64,000 bases of DNA from Endoryza foliicola. GTDB taxonomy: Bacteria > Bacteroidota > Bacteroidia > Chitinophagales > Chitinophagaceae. The notes below the pieces were generated by a model. It was not told the DNA's origin. It saw only the letters and a program-made list of their open reading frames with translations, and did no database searches. A program made the position numbers and the translations under genes. The DNA is taken from the NCBI GenBank assembly GCA_965226965.1, contig OZ245715.1:1488001-1552000 (forward strand), given 5' to 3'. Shown here one piece after another: positions 19,501-26,506 of the stretch; positions within the stretch are counted from its first letter, which is position 1; every line of letters begins with the position of its first letter.

Positions 19501-19644
19501 GCGAAAGAAGTATTCGCAGTATTGGCGGGTCAATGCGATGAGCAATTGGCAAAATTGAAAAAGGTAATGGTTGAAGATGTGAAAGCCTTTAATGATCTAG
19601 TGAGAGAGAAAGCCTTGCCGGTAATTAGTTTAAGTAGTAAGTAA
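16513..19644 (+). CDS. Exported BNR/sortilin-like beta-propeller protein (VPS10-type), copy 2
   Basis: A 1043-residue paralogue of the preceding gene. The ATG at 16513 starts a clean signal peptide (MRKLLMLCLVVLAVSSAVAQ); the in-frame ATG at 16492 would add seven hydrophilic residues before it. Asp-box repeats include WKTIDGGSNW, WKSEDGGRTW, YKTTDGGKTW, WRSTDGGETW, VSADGGETW, VSKDGGKNW and YKTEDYGKTW. The shared ATGGGIWKT / SAGGGIWKT opening and the shared DLTTNDK and FTATESP / FTIAESP blocks show common descent with copy 1. The mature N-terminus has a short proline-rich stretch (QAPPPPPNADE). The C-terminal 150 residues are helical and lysine-rich. The function is not determinable from sequence. 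Confidence 0.88.
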   Translation: MRKLLMLCLVVLAVSSAVAQKKSAVQAPPPPPNADEVLFSNVKYRLVGPWRGGRSGAVTGSYKSKNTFYFGATGGGIWKTIDGGSNWKNISDKYFGGTMGAVTVAPSDENILYVGEGENTMRGNVAEGLGGMWKSEDGGRTWKNIGLKDARHIVRIIVHPRDPNTVWVASMGHLFGPNEERGVYKTTDGGKTWKRTLFVNSQTGASDLVLDPNNPSIMYAGTWRLIRTPYSLESGGEGSGLWRSTDGGETWSNISAKKGLPKGIWGIVGVAIAPSNTDKIYAIIENAGGGLFVSADGGETWTLTSSDNNIRQRAWYYTKVFVDPKNENIVYCPNVNFMVSRDGGKTFGSLRTPHGDHHDLWIDPEDPKRMIVADDGGAQISFDAGNNWSTYENQPTSQIYRVSTDNSFPYRILGAQQDNSTIRIKHRTYGMAITNDDWDVTAGSESGYVVADPLNPDVVYGGNYGGYLSRLDHKTGENRAISVWPDNPMGAGADVQKFRFQWNFPIFFSPHNPKRLYCAGNALFVTENEGASWEQISPDLTTNDKAKQVSSGGPITKDNTSVEYYCTIFTATESPVEKDLLWVGSDDGVLSVSKDGGKNWENVTPKDCPKWMMWNCIEVDPFKKGAAYVIGTRYKLDDFAPYIYKTEDYGKTWKLVVNGIDKMHFTRTMRADKKRPGLLYAGTEYGMYISYDDGANWRKFQLNLPIVPVTDLTIKNNDLIVATQGRAFWIIDDLTTVQQYETGIAAKKIHVFPVNPAFRIPGVVSRFGPLRAPVNAGANPPNGVVINYLVGAVTDSTKASIAIKDKWGTTVKTFSTSGKDKLEVKAGMNQFVWNLYYPEAETIDGMILWNGTPGGIVAPPGDYDYVLKVDGDSIQGKFTIVADPNYKCSQADYEAQFEFLNKVMGKFNEVQKAIKDIRSVRNQINDFIAKQGKDCPKEVKEKGEAVNKQLTAIEEVLYQTKAKSGQDVLNFPIRLNDKLSGVFDMANSGNMAPPKQAKEVFAVLAGQCDEQLAKLKKVMVEDVKAFNDLVREKALPVISLSSK

Positions 19645-19668
19645 AATTTAATACAATCATTGTTTAGA

Positions 19669-19696
19669 GCCGCATAGGAAACTGTGCGGCTTTTTT
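19669..19696 (+). terminator. Intrinsic terminator after BNR copy 2
   Basis: Stem GCCGCA / TGCGGC with a 10-base loop and six Ts. It lies 24 bases after the stop codon. Confidence 0.88.
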
Positions 19697-19960
19697 ATGG
19701 GAGACGAGGAAATAGAGGAGCGAGGAGGCGAGGAACGAGGAAGCGAGGAAATACAGAGAAGGAACAGGAGGAAGAACAGGGGGAATGCAGGAGCGAGGAG
19801 ACGAGGAGGTGAGGAAATACAGAGAAGGAACAGGAAGATGAGCAGGAGGGAGCGCTGCGTTACCGCTGCGGTCTCTGCGTCGCTGCGGTAAAAAAGAAGT
19901 ACAGTAAGCCTTTGCGACTGCTCGGCGGTCTTTGCGCGCTCTTTGCGGTGAACCCCAAAA
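19697..19960. repeat. Purine-rich dispersed repeat plus TTTGCG repeat
   Basis: About 150 bases of almost pure purine on the plus strand (GAGGAAAT, GAGCGAGGA, GAAGGAACAGGA units, with the unit around AATACAGAGAAGGAACAGG present twice) are followed by CTGCGG units and CTTTGCGGTGAAC. The purine block is the reverse complement of the pyrimidine-rich blocks at ~25981-26050, 26223-26290 and 26344-26430, and the last part is the reverse complement of the TTCACCGCAAAG units there. ORFs through this stretch are low-complexity and not credible genes. Confidence 0.8.
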
Positions 19961-20161
19961 ACTTCCCACCAAACACCAAGTAAAACTTCTCACATCGTAG
20001 AACGGACAAATCGCAGCCCTTTCTAGTTAATTTACGCTTGACATTCTTTATAAACAGCAGTAGCTTTATTACTGTTGAAGCGATCAACTTGTTAGCACCC
20101 TTCCGTTCTAACTAACCCCAAGCTATCAAGTGTGTTTTCAGGACTATTAAATCCATATCAT

Positions 20162-20242
20162 ATGAAATACACCTTGACTACTAGTTACCTGATCAATTTA
20201 CTATTGACAGTTGTGATATTTGCAATACTATTTATTGCTTAA
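20162..20242 (+). CDS. Possible 26-residue single-pass membrane peptide
   Basis: ATG-to-TAA frame encoding a 26-residue peptide, MKYTLTTSYL followed by a continuous hydrophobic stretch INLLLTVVIFAILFIA. The lysine near the N-terminus and ~16 hydrophobic residues fit a one-helix membrane protein. It stands alone in a 770-base gap between BNR copy 2 and the GH109-like gene. Upstream (about 20060-20076) is a small hairpin, CAGTA-N7-TACTG. I do not recognise a family; short subunits of membrane complexes look like this, but so can chance AT-rich frames. It is reported as a candidate only. Confidence 0.35.
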   Translation: MKYTLTTSYLINLLLTVVIFAILFIA

Positions 20243-20342
20243 TTGTTTTTTTTTGATTTCGGTTCTGCTTTTTCTTTTCTTAACTGTAAGCATGCAGAGA
20301 GGCTGTCCTATGCCAACCTCAGACTGTTTTTCCCAAAAAGAA

Positions 20343-20365
20343 AGGCTGTCTTTTAGAGACAGCCT
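20343..20365 (-). terminator. Intrinsic terminator for the GH109-like gene
   Basis: Perfect 8-bp stem AGGCTGTC / GACAGCCT with a 7-base loop. On the minus strand it is followed by TTCTTTTT, and it lies 53 bases past the stop of the gene at 20418-21851. A further AGGCTGTCC occurs at about 20300, making a direct repeat of the stem arm. Confidence 0.8.
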
Positions 20366-20417
20366 CCTGTTGCTTTTCAGAACCTTGACCTTTTATCTTT
20401 ACAGTGTAACTACTAGA

Positions 20418-21851
20418 TTATTGATTCGCTATTTTGCGAACCCCGGTGTTACCACCTCCCGCCAATGTAATATCGTGCGGCTTGTTCTTTTTCCACGCAC
20501 CTCTTGTGAAATCGGGTACGTCAATACTTTTTGATCTATTGTTTACAGATTGTTCGCTTAAAGGAACCACTACGCTCCAACTTGCTGCGTCGTAAACGTT
20601 TTGGTCGAGTGGCAATCCGTTTCTCAAACAGTCGATCAATCGCCAATCCATGATAAAGTCCATTCCACCATGTCCACCTACTTCTTTCGCAATTTCACCG
20701 ATGTGTTTTACGATTTCAGGGCTGTGTTTTGCATACAATTCTTTTAACTCTGCATCTTTGATCCAACTGTGTCCAAAGCCAATGCGTTCAGGGCCGGGCC
20801 ATTTTTGCGCTACCGCTTTTGTCCCACTTACCAAGTGAATTCTGGAATAAGGGCGAGGGGTAGACACATCGTGTTGAACCATCATCGATTTCCCCAGATT
20901 GGTACGAATAAGCGTAGTGTTCATGTTTCCACGGTATTTCTTATTCGCATAGGGCTTGAAGAAATCATCGGTTTTTGCCAATTCGTTTGCCATGATGCCT
21001 AAACTGAAATCATTGGTGCTCATGGCAACCATATGATCCATTTTATCGCCACGGTTGATATTCAAACATTGGGCAATGGGGCCTAATCCATGTGTTGGAT
21101 AGAGGTTTCCATTGTGTTTCATGTTTTGCTTAAGGCGCCACATGTCGGTATAAGCATTCTTATTGAACAAATACTCTTTGCTCAGGTCATGAATATAAGC
21201 ACCTTCGGCGTGCACCACTTCGCCAAACAATCCGTTGCGCACCATATTCAGGGTTAACAACTCGAAGAAATCATAACAGCAATTTTCGAGCATCATACAA
21301 TGCTTTCGAGTGCGTTCTGAAGTTTCCACTAGTTTCCAGGCATCTTCTACAGTTAATGCCGCAGGCACTTCAGTTGCAGCATGTTTTCCATTATTCATTG
21401 CATGCAAGCAAATAGGAGTATGCAGGTGCCAAGGAGTTGGAGTATATACGAGGTCTACTTCTTTGTGTTCACAAGCTCTTTTCCAGCCTTCCTCTCCAGA
21501 AAATTCAGCGGCTTTGGGGCGGCCCACTTTGGCCAAATGAGCTTGCATTTTGGCAACACGTTCTGGATCTTTATCGCACAACACGGTGATTTCAACTCCA
21601 TCGATGTAACACAGGCGCTCAACGGCCCCACTTCCTCTCATTCCCAAGCCAATTACAGCAATTCGAACAGTTGGTAATTTAGGAGCAGCATAGCCGCACA
21701 TATTAAAAGGCTGTGCCTGAAATTCAGGGCCTTCAAAAGGGAGACGGTCGGCTTCGTCTGTTGTTACTCGGGCAATGGCCGGACTAGCAGTAACCAAGGT
21801 GCCGGTCCCAATTCCCAAATAACGCAAGAAGTTTCTTCTATTCGATTTCAT
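20418..21851 (-). CDS. Gfo/Idh/MocA-family oxidoreductase, GH109-like, Tat-exported
   Basis: A 477-residue protein with a twin-arginine signal (NRRNFLRYLGIGTG), so probably folded with NAD(P) in the cytoplasm and exported. The Rossmann start is VRIAVIGLGMRGSG. Family blocks typical of glycoside hydrolase family 109 (NAD-dependent alpha-N-acetylgalactosaminidases) follow: YTPTPWHLHTPICLHAM, RKHCMMLENCCYD, AEGAYIHDLSKE, NGNLYPTHGLGPIAQCLNINRGD. The size fits GH109. The chemistry in this family uses transient oxidation at C3. Substrate assignment is by family resemblance only; other sugar dehydrogenases share the fold. It is monocistronic, with its own terminator. Confidence 0.87.
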   Translation of the reverse strand: MKSNRRNFLRYLGIGTGTLVTASPAIARVTTDEADRLPFEGPEFQAQPFNMCGYAAPKLPTVRIAVIGLGMRGSGAVERLCYIDGVEITVLCDKDPERVAKMQAHLAKVGRPKAAEFSGEEGWKRACEHKEVDLVYTPTPWHLHTPICLHAMNNGKHAATEVPAALTVEDAWKLVETSERTRKHCMMLENCCYDFFELLTLNMVRNGLFGEVVHAEGAYIHDLSKEYLFNKNAYTDMWRLKQNMKHNGNLYPTHGLGPIAQCLNINRGDKMDHMVAMSTNDFSLGIMANELAKTDDFFKPYANKKYRGNMNTTLIRTNLGKSMMVQHDVSTPRPYSRIHLVSGTKAVAQKWPGPERIGFGHSWIKDAELKELYAKHSPEIVKHIGEIAKEVGGHGGMDFIMDWRLIDCLRNGLPLDQNVYDAASWSVVVPLSEQSVNNRSKSIDVPDFTRGAWKKNKPHDITLAGGGNTGVRKIANQ

Positions 21852-22064
21852 GTTGGCAATTTTGTGGTTGCAATATCCTTAATAAAGCCATACGGGGCGT
21901 GCTTTCGTAAAATTCGCTCAAACGTTTGCGGACGGTTATTTTGTTAACGGCGACCCTTCTCTTGTTGACTTTCTACAAATACTCTCGTTTTTGTGGAAAG
22001 CAAGTGTATGACTTTAACGTATTAGAATGACCGATTCTCCGGAAATAGAGTACATTCGGAGACC

Positions 22065-22736
22065 ATGTCATTGTTAAGTCCGCTTGTCAATTGGATCAAG
22101 AGGCAGAATCCAAAATTTGCTTTTCTTCATTCACATTTTGGAGACCGCCCGTTTGTGTTATTGGATATTGGCGCAGGAAACAGCTCCGCATCCAAAACAA
22201 CGAACCTGTTTCCTCAATGCACCTATTATGGATTAGATCTTCACAAAGACTACAATAACAACAACTCCGATTTTGTGTGTATGAAAGGTTTCTTCGAAAT
22301 GAACCTTACAAAACTGGAGTTTGATTCTATCCCCAACAATTTTTTTGATGCCATTTTAATTGTTCATGTGATTGAACACTTGCACAACGGAACCGATGTT
22401 TTAAAAGGGATGTTGCCGAAGTTAAAACCCGGGGGTGTGTTATATGTAGAATATCCGGGTCCGAGAAGTCTAAAACTTCCACACATGAAAGGATCACTTA
22501 ATTTCAATGACGATCCTACACATGTTCGATTGTACTCCGTAAGAGAACTCAAGGTTGTGTTTGAAGAAGTGGGCGCAACTGTTTTGAAGGGTGGTACTCG
22601 CAGATCTTGGTTTTATGTATTTGCGACACCTGCAAGAATCATCCTCCGAATGTTGCGAGGCAAACCCGTTACCGGAAATGTATTCTGGGACTTGTTGGGA
22701 TTTGCTGAATATGTGGAGGTTAGGAGTGGAAAGTAG
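22065..22736 (+). CDS. Class I SAM-dependent methyltransferase
   Basis: A 223-residue cytoplasmic methyltransferase. Motif I is VLLDIGAGNSSA (residues ~32-43), the acidic end of strand 2 is in YYGLDLH, and the motif around IVHVIEHLHNGTDVLKGM with LKPGGVLYVEYPGP is typical of Methyltransf_11/23 proteins. The substrate is unknown; proteins like this often act on small molecules, lipids or sugars in surface biosynthesis, but there are no such neighbours here. It stands alone between two minus-strand genes. After it comes a 150-base gap of TTATAAGTT and TTAATTCTTAA repeats with no gene. Confidence 0.88.
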   Translation: MSLLSPLVNWIKRQNPKFAFLHSHFGDRPFVLLDIGAGNSSASKTTNLFPQCTYYGLDLHKDYNNNNSDFVCMKGFFEMNLTKLEFDSIPNNFFDAILIVHVIEHLHNGTDVLKGMLPKLKPGGVLYVEYPGPRSLKLPHMKGSLNFNDDPTHVRLYSVRELKVVFEEVGATVLKGGTRRSWFYVFATPARIILRMLRGKPVTGNVFWDLLGFAEYVEVRSGK

Positions 22737-22887
22737 TGTGTTATAAGTTATAAGTTAAAAGTGATAAGTTGTAAGTATTGAGTTATTTCATTCCTACCAG
22801 TCTGCCTCTTTCTCACACATGGATTGCGGCTGTTTAATTCTTAATTCTTAACTCTTAATTCTTAATTACCCTCTTCTTCCAGTTTTT
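22737..22887. repeat. Short AT-rich tandem repeats
   Basis: ATAAGTT-type units (TTATAAG, TTAAAAG, GATAAGTTG) at 22738-22785 and TTAATTCTTAA/CTTAATTC units at about 22836-22866. Convergent 3' ends lie on both sides. No gene or clear terminator is seen. Confidence 0.6.
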
Positions 22888-25104
22888 TTAAAGATTCAGC
22901 CAATAATTCAACTTGAATACAATTGCACGGTTCTTGTTTTTGAAGAAAGGATCGGTGAAATAGTTATCGGTATAAACGATGAACAGATCACTCATTGGTT
23001 TGTAACGCCATTGGAATCGACTATTGATATTAAAGTTGTTTCGTTGAGTGTTGTATTGAACAAAGGTGGTCCAGAAAAGTGTGGTAGAGAAATTGATTTC
23101 CGCTCGGGGCGCAATTAAGAATAATTCAGTGCTACCATAGTTGCCGGGAAATTTCAGTTTATTGTACTCGAATGAAATACTCAAATTAAGTAAGGGCTGA
23201 GAACGCAATACAAACTTGGTTACAATTTGTTGATAGGTACCATTGAATAAGGTTCCGCCTCCAACTCCCGCAGCAAAATTGAATTTTTTTCTGATATCAG
23301 AACTGTAAGTCAATTTTGTTTGACTGTAATTGTAAACTTGAGCCGGAATAGGCGTAGCGTCTGTAAAGCTAATTGGGAACAACAAGTCTACAACAGTGTG
23401 CGACCCTGATAATTCTACACCCGAGGTGTTTTTCATTTCAAAACGGTAGCTGAATTCCGTATTGTTCTCATTGAATGTATTGTTCGGATTGTGAACGTTG
23501 TAGTTTGAAAGTTGAAATGTATGACGCAGAATATTGCCTTGCTTTGGATTAATTCGGTAGGTCATCTCCGTAAACAAGTGTTTGAACCCAACTCTAATGG
23601 AAGTATCTCTTAACGCATCATAGTTTTCGATTCTTTGCACATATCCCATATCTGTATAATAATTGGTGCCCACATTAGTGGCATCCAATACAAAACCGAA
23701 ATTGGCGGTATTGTGTTCAAATCCAAAAGAGGAATAGCCCGATTTGTCGTTGATATTGGGTTTCCAACTTTGATTGTGAGAGATCCAGCCGCTCCAAGTT
23801 CCTTTCAGGTTCGCAAAGTTCATGTCAAAGCCGGCATTCCTTCCGTACTGATCCATTGGTTTGATGGCCTTTTCAGAGGCGGTCATAAATGCTTGATGGT
23901 TCAAGAAGTAGGCTCTAAACAAGGAGCGTTTAAAAAATCCTTGGTTTACGGATACTGCGGTATAGTTCTGAGATGCAAATTCATCTTTTCTTCCTGTTTG
24001 CATGTTCATAACCCCGATGCGTGTTCGAGAAGCAATATTCCCGCTTATTCTAGCTCCACCGTAGATGGGAATTCTATTGCCATTGTTATCCAACCCGATG
24101 GTTCTTGAATAGAAAGGTCGGATGGGGGGAATGCCGTAGCCTGCAAAAAGGTCAGCGTTTTCCAAAAAGAAGGTTCGTCTTTCAGGCAAGAAGATATTAA
24201 AGCGTGTAAGGTTGGTTACTTGTTGGTCTACTTCAATTTGAGAGAAATCGGGGTTTACGGTTAAATCTAAATTCAAAGAAGAAGTGAGTCCAATTTTTGC
24301 ATCAAAACCCGCATTGGCGGTTCCTTTCAAGGCTTCACTATTTTCTTTATCCTCATTTGCTCCACCTGTTACATAGGGGATAAACGAAATATTGCCTTTT
24401 GTTGGTGGCGGTGGATTGTCCCAAATTAAACTACCGGTATAACCTAAATCATACGACTTGAAATTGATGGGCATGCGGGTCCAAGTAGTGTATTCGTTTT
24501 CCTTCAAATCACTTCTCAAAAAATTCAATCCCCATTTTAGTTTTTCATTTGAATAGCGAATGGTTTTAAAGGGAATGGCAATTTCTGCGATCCAATGATC
24601 GGCCAAACGTTTGGTGGCAGAGAACCATTTATTATCCCAACTCAAACTCAAGGGTTGAGAAGTACCATCTAATTGATCATCGGTTTGAGTATTGAATGCG
24701 TTCACAACAAAAAAGAAGCCGGTGGTTCTTTGGTTCATTGGATCAAGGATGATCCCTACGGCGTCATTGGTTTCGTGGCCTCCGTCTCTTTTTAAGCTTT
24801 GAACAACATGGTGAGAAGTATCATAAGCGATGAAAGCAAAGTAGATAAAGTTGTCGTCAAAGCTTACTTTGGCAACAGTTCTGCGTTTTGCATTTACGAG
24901 ATCGTTGGGGTATTTGCGAATGAAGTCGGAACTAACGGTTGCTTCAGCCCAAGCGGCGTCATCGAGCACCCCATCAATTTTAACAGGTTTAGAGGCCTTC
25001 TTAATATGGAGTTGGTATTGATCCTGATAAGAAGGCGTGGACTGGGCTATACTAATGAGGGGACATAGCATTATGAGCAGCCATGTCAGCTTTCTACAAA
25101 ACAT
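22888..25104 (-). CDS. DUF5916-family outer-membrane protein with N-terminal CBM9-like domain
   Basis: A 738-residue exported protein with signal MFCRKLTWLLIMLCPLISIAQ. The N-terminal ~200 residues look like a family-9 carbohydrate-binding fold (KPVKIDGVLDDAAWAEA, FDDNFIYFAFIAYD, NRW-type NKWFSATKR). The middle has LDLTVNPDFSQIEVDQQVTN and FLPERRTFFLENADLF, blocks I associate with DUF5916 proteins. The C-terminal half alternates polar and aromatic residues as in a beta-barrel and ends FKLNYWLNL. The family is frequent in Bacteroidota and of unknown function. It starts 60 bases after the trmD stop on the same strand. Confidence 0.86.
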   Translation of the reverse strand: MFCRKLTWLLIMLCPLISIAQSTPSYQDQYQLHIKKASKPVKIDGVLDDAAWAEATVSSDFIRKYPNDLVNAKRRTVAKVSFDDNFIYFAFIAYDTSHHVVQSLKRDGGHETNDAVGIILDPMNQRTTGFFFVVNAFNTQTDDQLDGTSQPLSLSWDNKWFSATKRLADHWIAEIAIPFKTIRYSNEKLKWGLNFLRSDLKENEYTTWTRMPINFKSYDLGYTGSLIWDNPPPPTKGNISFIPYVTGGANEDKENSEALKGTANAGFDAKIGLTSSLNLDLTVNPDFSQIEVDQQVTNLTRFNIFLPERRTFFLENADLFAGYGIPPIRPFYSRTIGLDNNGNRIPIYGGARISGNIASRTRIGVMNMQTGRKDEFASQNYTAVSVNQGFFKRSLFRAYFLNHQAFMTASEKAIKPMDQYGRNAGFDMNFANLKGTWSGWISHNQSWKPNINDKSGYSSFGFEHNTANFGFVLDATNVGTNYYTDMGYVQRIENYDALRDTSIRVGFKHLFTEMTYRINPKQGNILRHTFQLSNYNVHNPNNTFNENNTEFSYRFEMKNTSGVELSGSHTVVDLLFPISFTDATPIPAQVYNYSQTKLTYSSDIRKKFNFAAGVGGGTLFNGTYQQIVTKFVLRSQPLLNLSISFEYNKLKFPGNYGSTELFLIAPRAEINFSTTLFWTTFVQYNTQRNNFNINSRFQWRYKPMSDLFIVYTDNYFTDPFFKNKNRAIVFKLNYWLNL

Positions 25105-25163
25105 TGGTGTTTTTCGAGTTGATTGGTTGATTAAGGCCCTCGAAAATATTAAAAAATATCCGA

Positions 25164-25841
25164 CTATTCGTCGAGAAGATCAGGCCTGCGCTGCTTTGTA
25201 CGCTCTATACTTTGTTCGTATCGCCACTCATCAATTTTTTTAAGATCTCCGCTTAAAAGGATATCAGGCACTTTCCAGCCATTGAAATCGGCGGGGCGGG
25301 TATAAACGGGTGGGGCCAGGAGCTTGTCCTGAAAAGAATCGAATAAGGCAGAGGTTTCGTTATTGAGCACGCCGGGGATTATTCGTCCAATTGCGTCTAC
25401 AACTACTGCTGCGGCTAATTCACCGCCGCTCAACACAAAATCGCCGATCGAAATTTCTTTTGTAATGTAATGGTCGCGGATGCGTTGATCGATGCCTTTG
25501 TAGTGTCCGCAAATGATCATGAGGTTGTTTTTCAGCGAAAGTTGATTGGCCATGGGTTGATCAAAGGTTTGGCCATCGGGTGTCATGTAAATGATTTCGT
25601 CGTACTGCCGTTCGCTCTTCAAGCTTTCAATGGCTTTAGCTAATGGCTCGCACATCATTACCATTCCGGCACCGCCACCGTATTGATAATCATCTACCTG
25701 TCCGTATTCATTCACTGCCCACTCACGCAATTGATGGGTGTGAACATACAACAGTTCTTTCTCCTGCGCTCTTTTCATGATTGAATGGGAAAAGGCACTT
25801 TCCATTAATTCCGGCATTACGCTGATAATATCAATACGCAT
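25164..25841 (-). CDS. trmD: tRNA (guanine-37-N1)-methyltransferase
   Basis: Methylates G37 of tRNAs reading CUN, CCN and CGG codons, preventing +1 frameshifts; SAM-dependent SPOUT (knotted) enzyme. It is 225 residues, with the family start MRIDIISVMPELMESAFSHSI, the conserved DDYQYGGGAGMVMMCEPL, ICGHYKGIDQRI, ISIGDFVLSGGELAA and the C-terminal YTRPADFNGWKVPDILLSGD. In many bacteria trmD follows rpsP-rimM; here those genes are 22 kb away at 47.9-48.9 kb, so the classic cluster is split. Confidence 0.97.
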   Translation of the reverse strand: MRIDIISVMPELMESAFSHSIMKRAQEKELLYVHTHQLREWAVNEYGQVDDYQYGGGAGMVMMCEPLAKAIESLKSERQYDEIIYMTPDGQTFDQPMANQLSLKNNLMIICGHYKGIDQRIRDHYITKEISIGDFVLSGGELAAAVVVDAIGRIIPGVLNNETSALFDSFQDKLLAPPVYTRPADFNGWKVPDILLSGDLKKIDEWRYEQSIERTKQRRPDLLDE

Positions 25842-25869
25842 GCTGCAAAAATAACTAATTCGTGGTAAC

Positions 25870-26460
25870 CGTCCGTTCTGTTCACCGCAAAGACCGCCAA
25901 GTCCGCGAAGGTGTCGCTAAGAGTTTTCTGTTCACCGCAAAGAACGCCAAGTCCGCAAAGGTGTCGCAAAGAGTTTTCCTAGCTTCCTCGTTTCCTCTCA
26001 TCCTCGCTCCTGCATTCCCCCCTGTTCTTCTTCCTGTTCTTTCTATAAATTTTCTGTTCACCGCGGCGTCCTTCGACAAGCTCAGGAACCGGCGCAGCGG
26101 TCGCAGCGATAACGCAGCGTTAGCAGTACATACGTATCATGTCTTTCATTCAACGCGATAAATCGACGGCGGACCTCAGCTACAATCATTTCGTATATTG
26201 ATAAACATTTTTTGCGTCCTGTATTTCCTCGTTTCCTCTTATCCTCGCTCCTGTCATTCCCCCTGCTCTTCTTCCTGTTCTTTCTTGCATCTTCTGTTCA
26301 CCGCAAAGAACGCCAAGTCCGCATAGGTGTCGCAAAGAGTATTCTTCGTTTCCTCTTTACCTCGTCTCCTCGTTTCCTCTTATCCTCGTTCCCGTATTCC
26401 CCCTGTTCCTGCCCCTCCTCCTTCTTTGTATTTCCTCCATTATTAATTATTCATTATTAA
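25870..26460. repeat. Composite dispersed-repeat block (50-bp units plus pyrimidine-rich units)
   Basis: Unit A begins TTCACCGCAAAGA and runs 50 bases: copies at 25881-25930 and 25931-25980 in direct tandem, and a third at about 26297-26346. Unit B is a C/T-only strand (CGTTTCCTCT, ATCCTCGCTCCTG, TTCCTGTTCTTTCT) at ~25981-26050, 26223-26290 and 26344-26430. Between them, 26060-26125 holds CTTCGACAAGCTCAGGAAC and GCAGCG units. The order is A-A-B-other-B-A-B. An inverted copy of both unit types lies at 19697-19960. No gene is credible in this 665-base gap. Confidence 0.85.
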
Positions 26461-26506
26461 TTATTAATTACCTCCCTTCTTCTTTCTTAACTTCGCCTTA
26501 CCACTT

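Noticed and set aside
20037..20056. Sigma-70-like TTGACA / TATAAA pair
   Set aside because: The spacing between the two elements is far too short, and Bacteroidota promoters use TTTG / TAnnTTTG instead.
19664..20087. ORFs on both strands through the purine-rich block
   Set aside because: Low-complexity translations (Glu/Arg/Gly or Ser/Pro/Leu repeats) caused by the repeats, overlapping on opposite strands.
25881..25980. Possible CRISPR-like array from the two tandem 50-bp units
   Set aside because: The two units are directly contiguous with no spacers, the third is 300 bases away, and no cas genes are present. They are dispersed repeats.
25862..26460. ORFs of 65-99 residues in the trmD-kinase gap
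   Set aside because: Their sequence is the translation of the same dispersed repeats as at 19.7 kb; not protein-coding.
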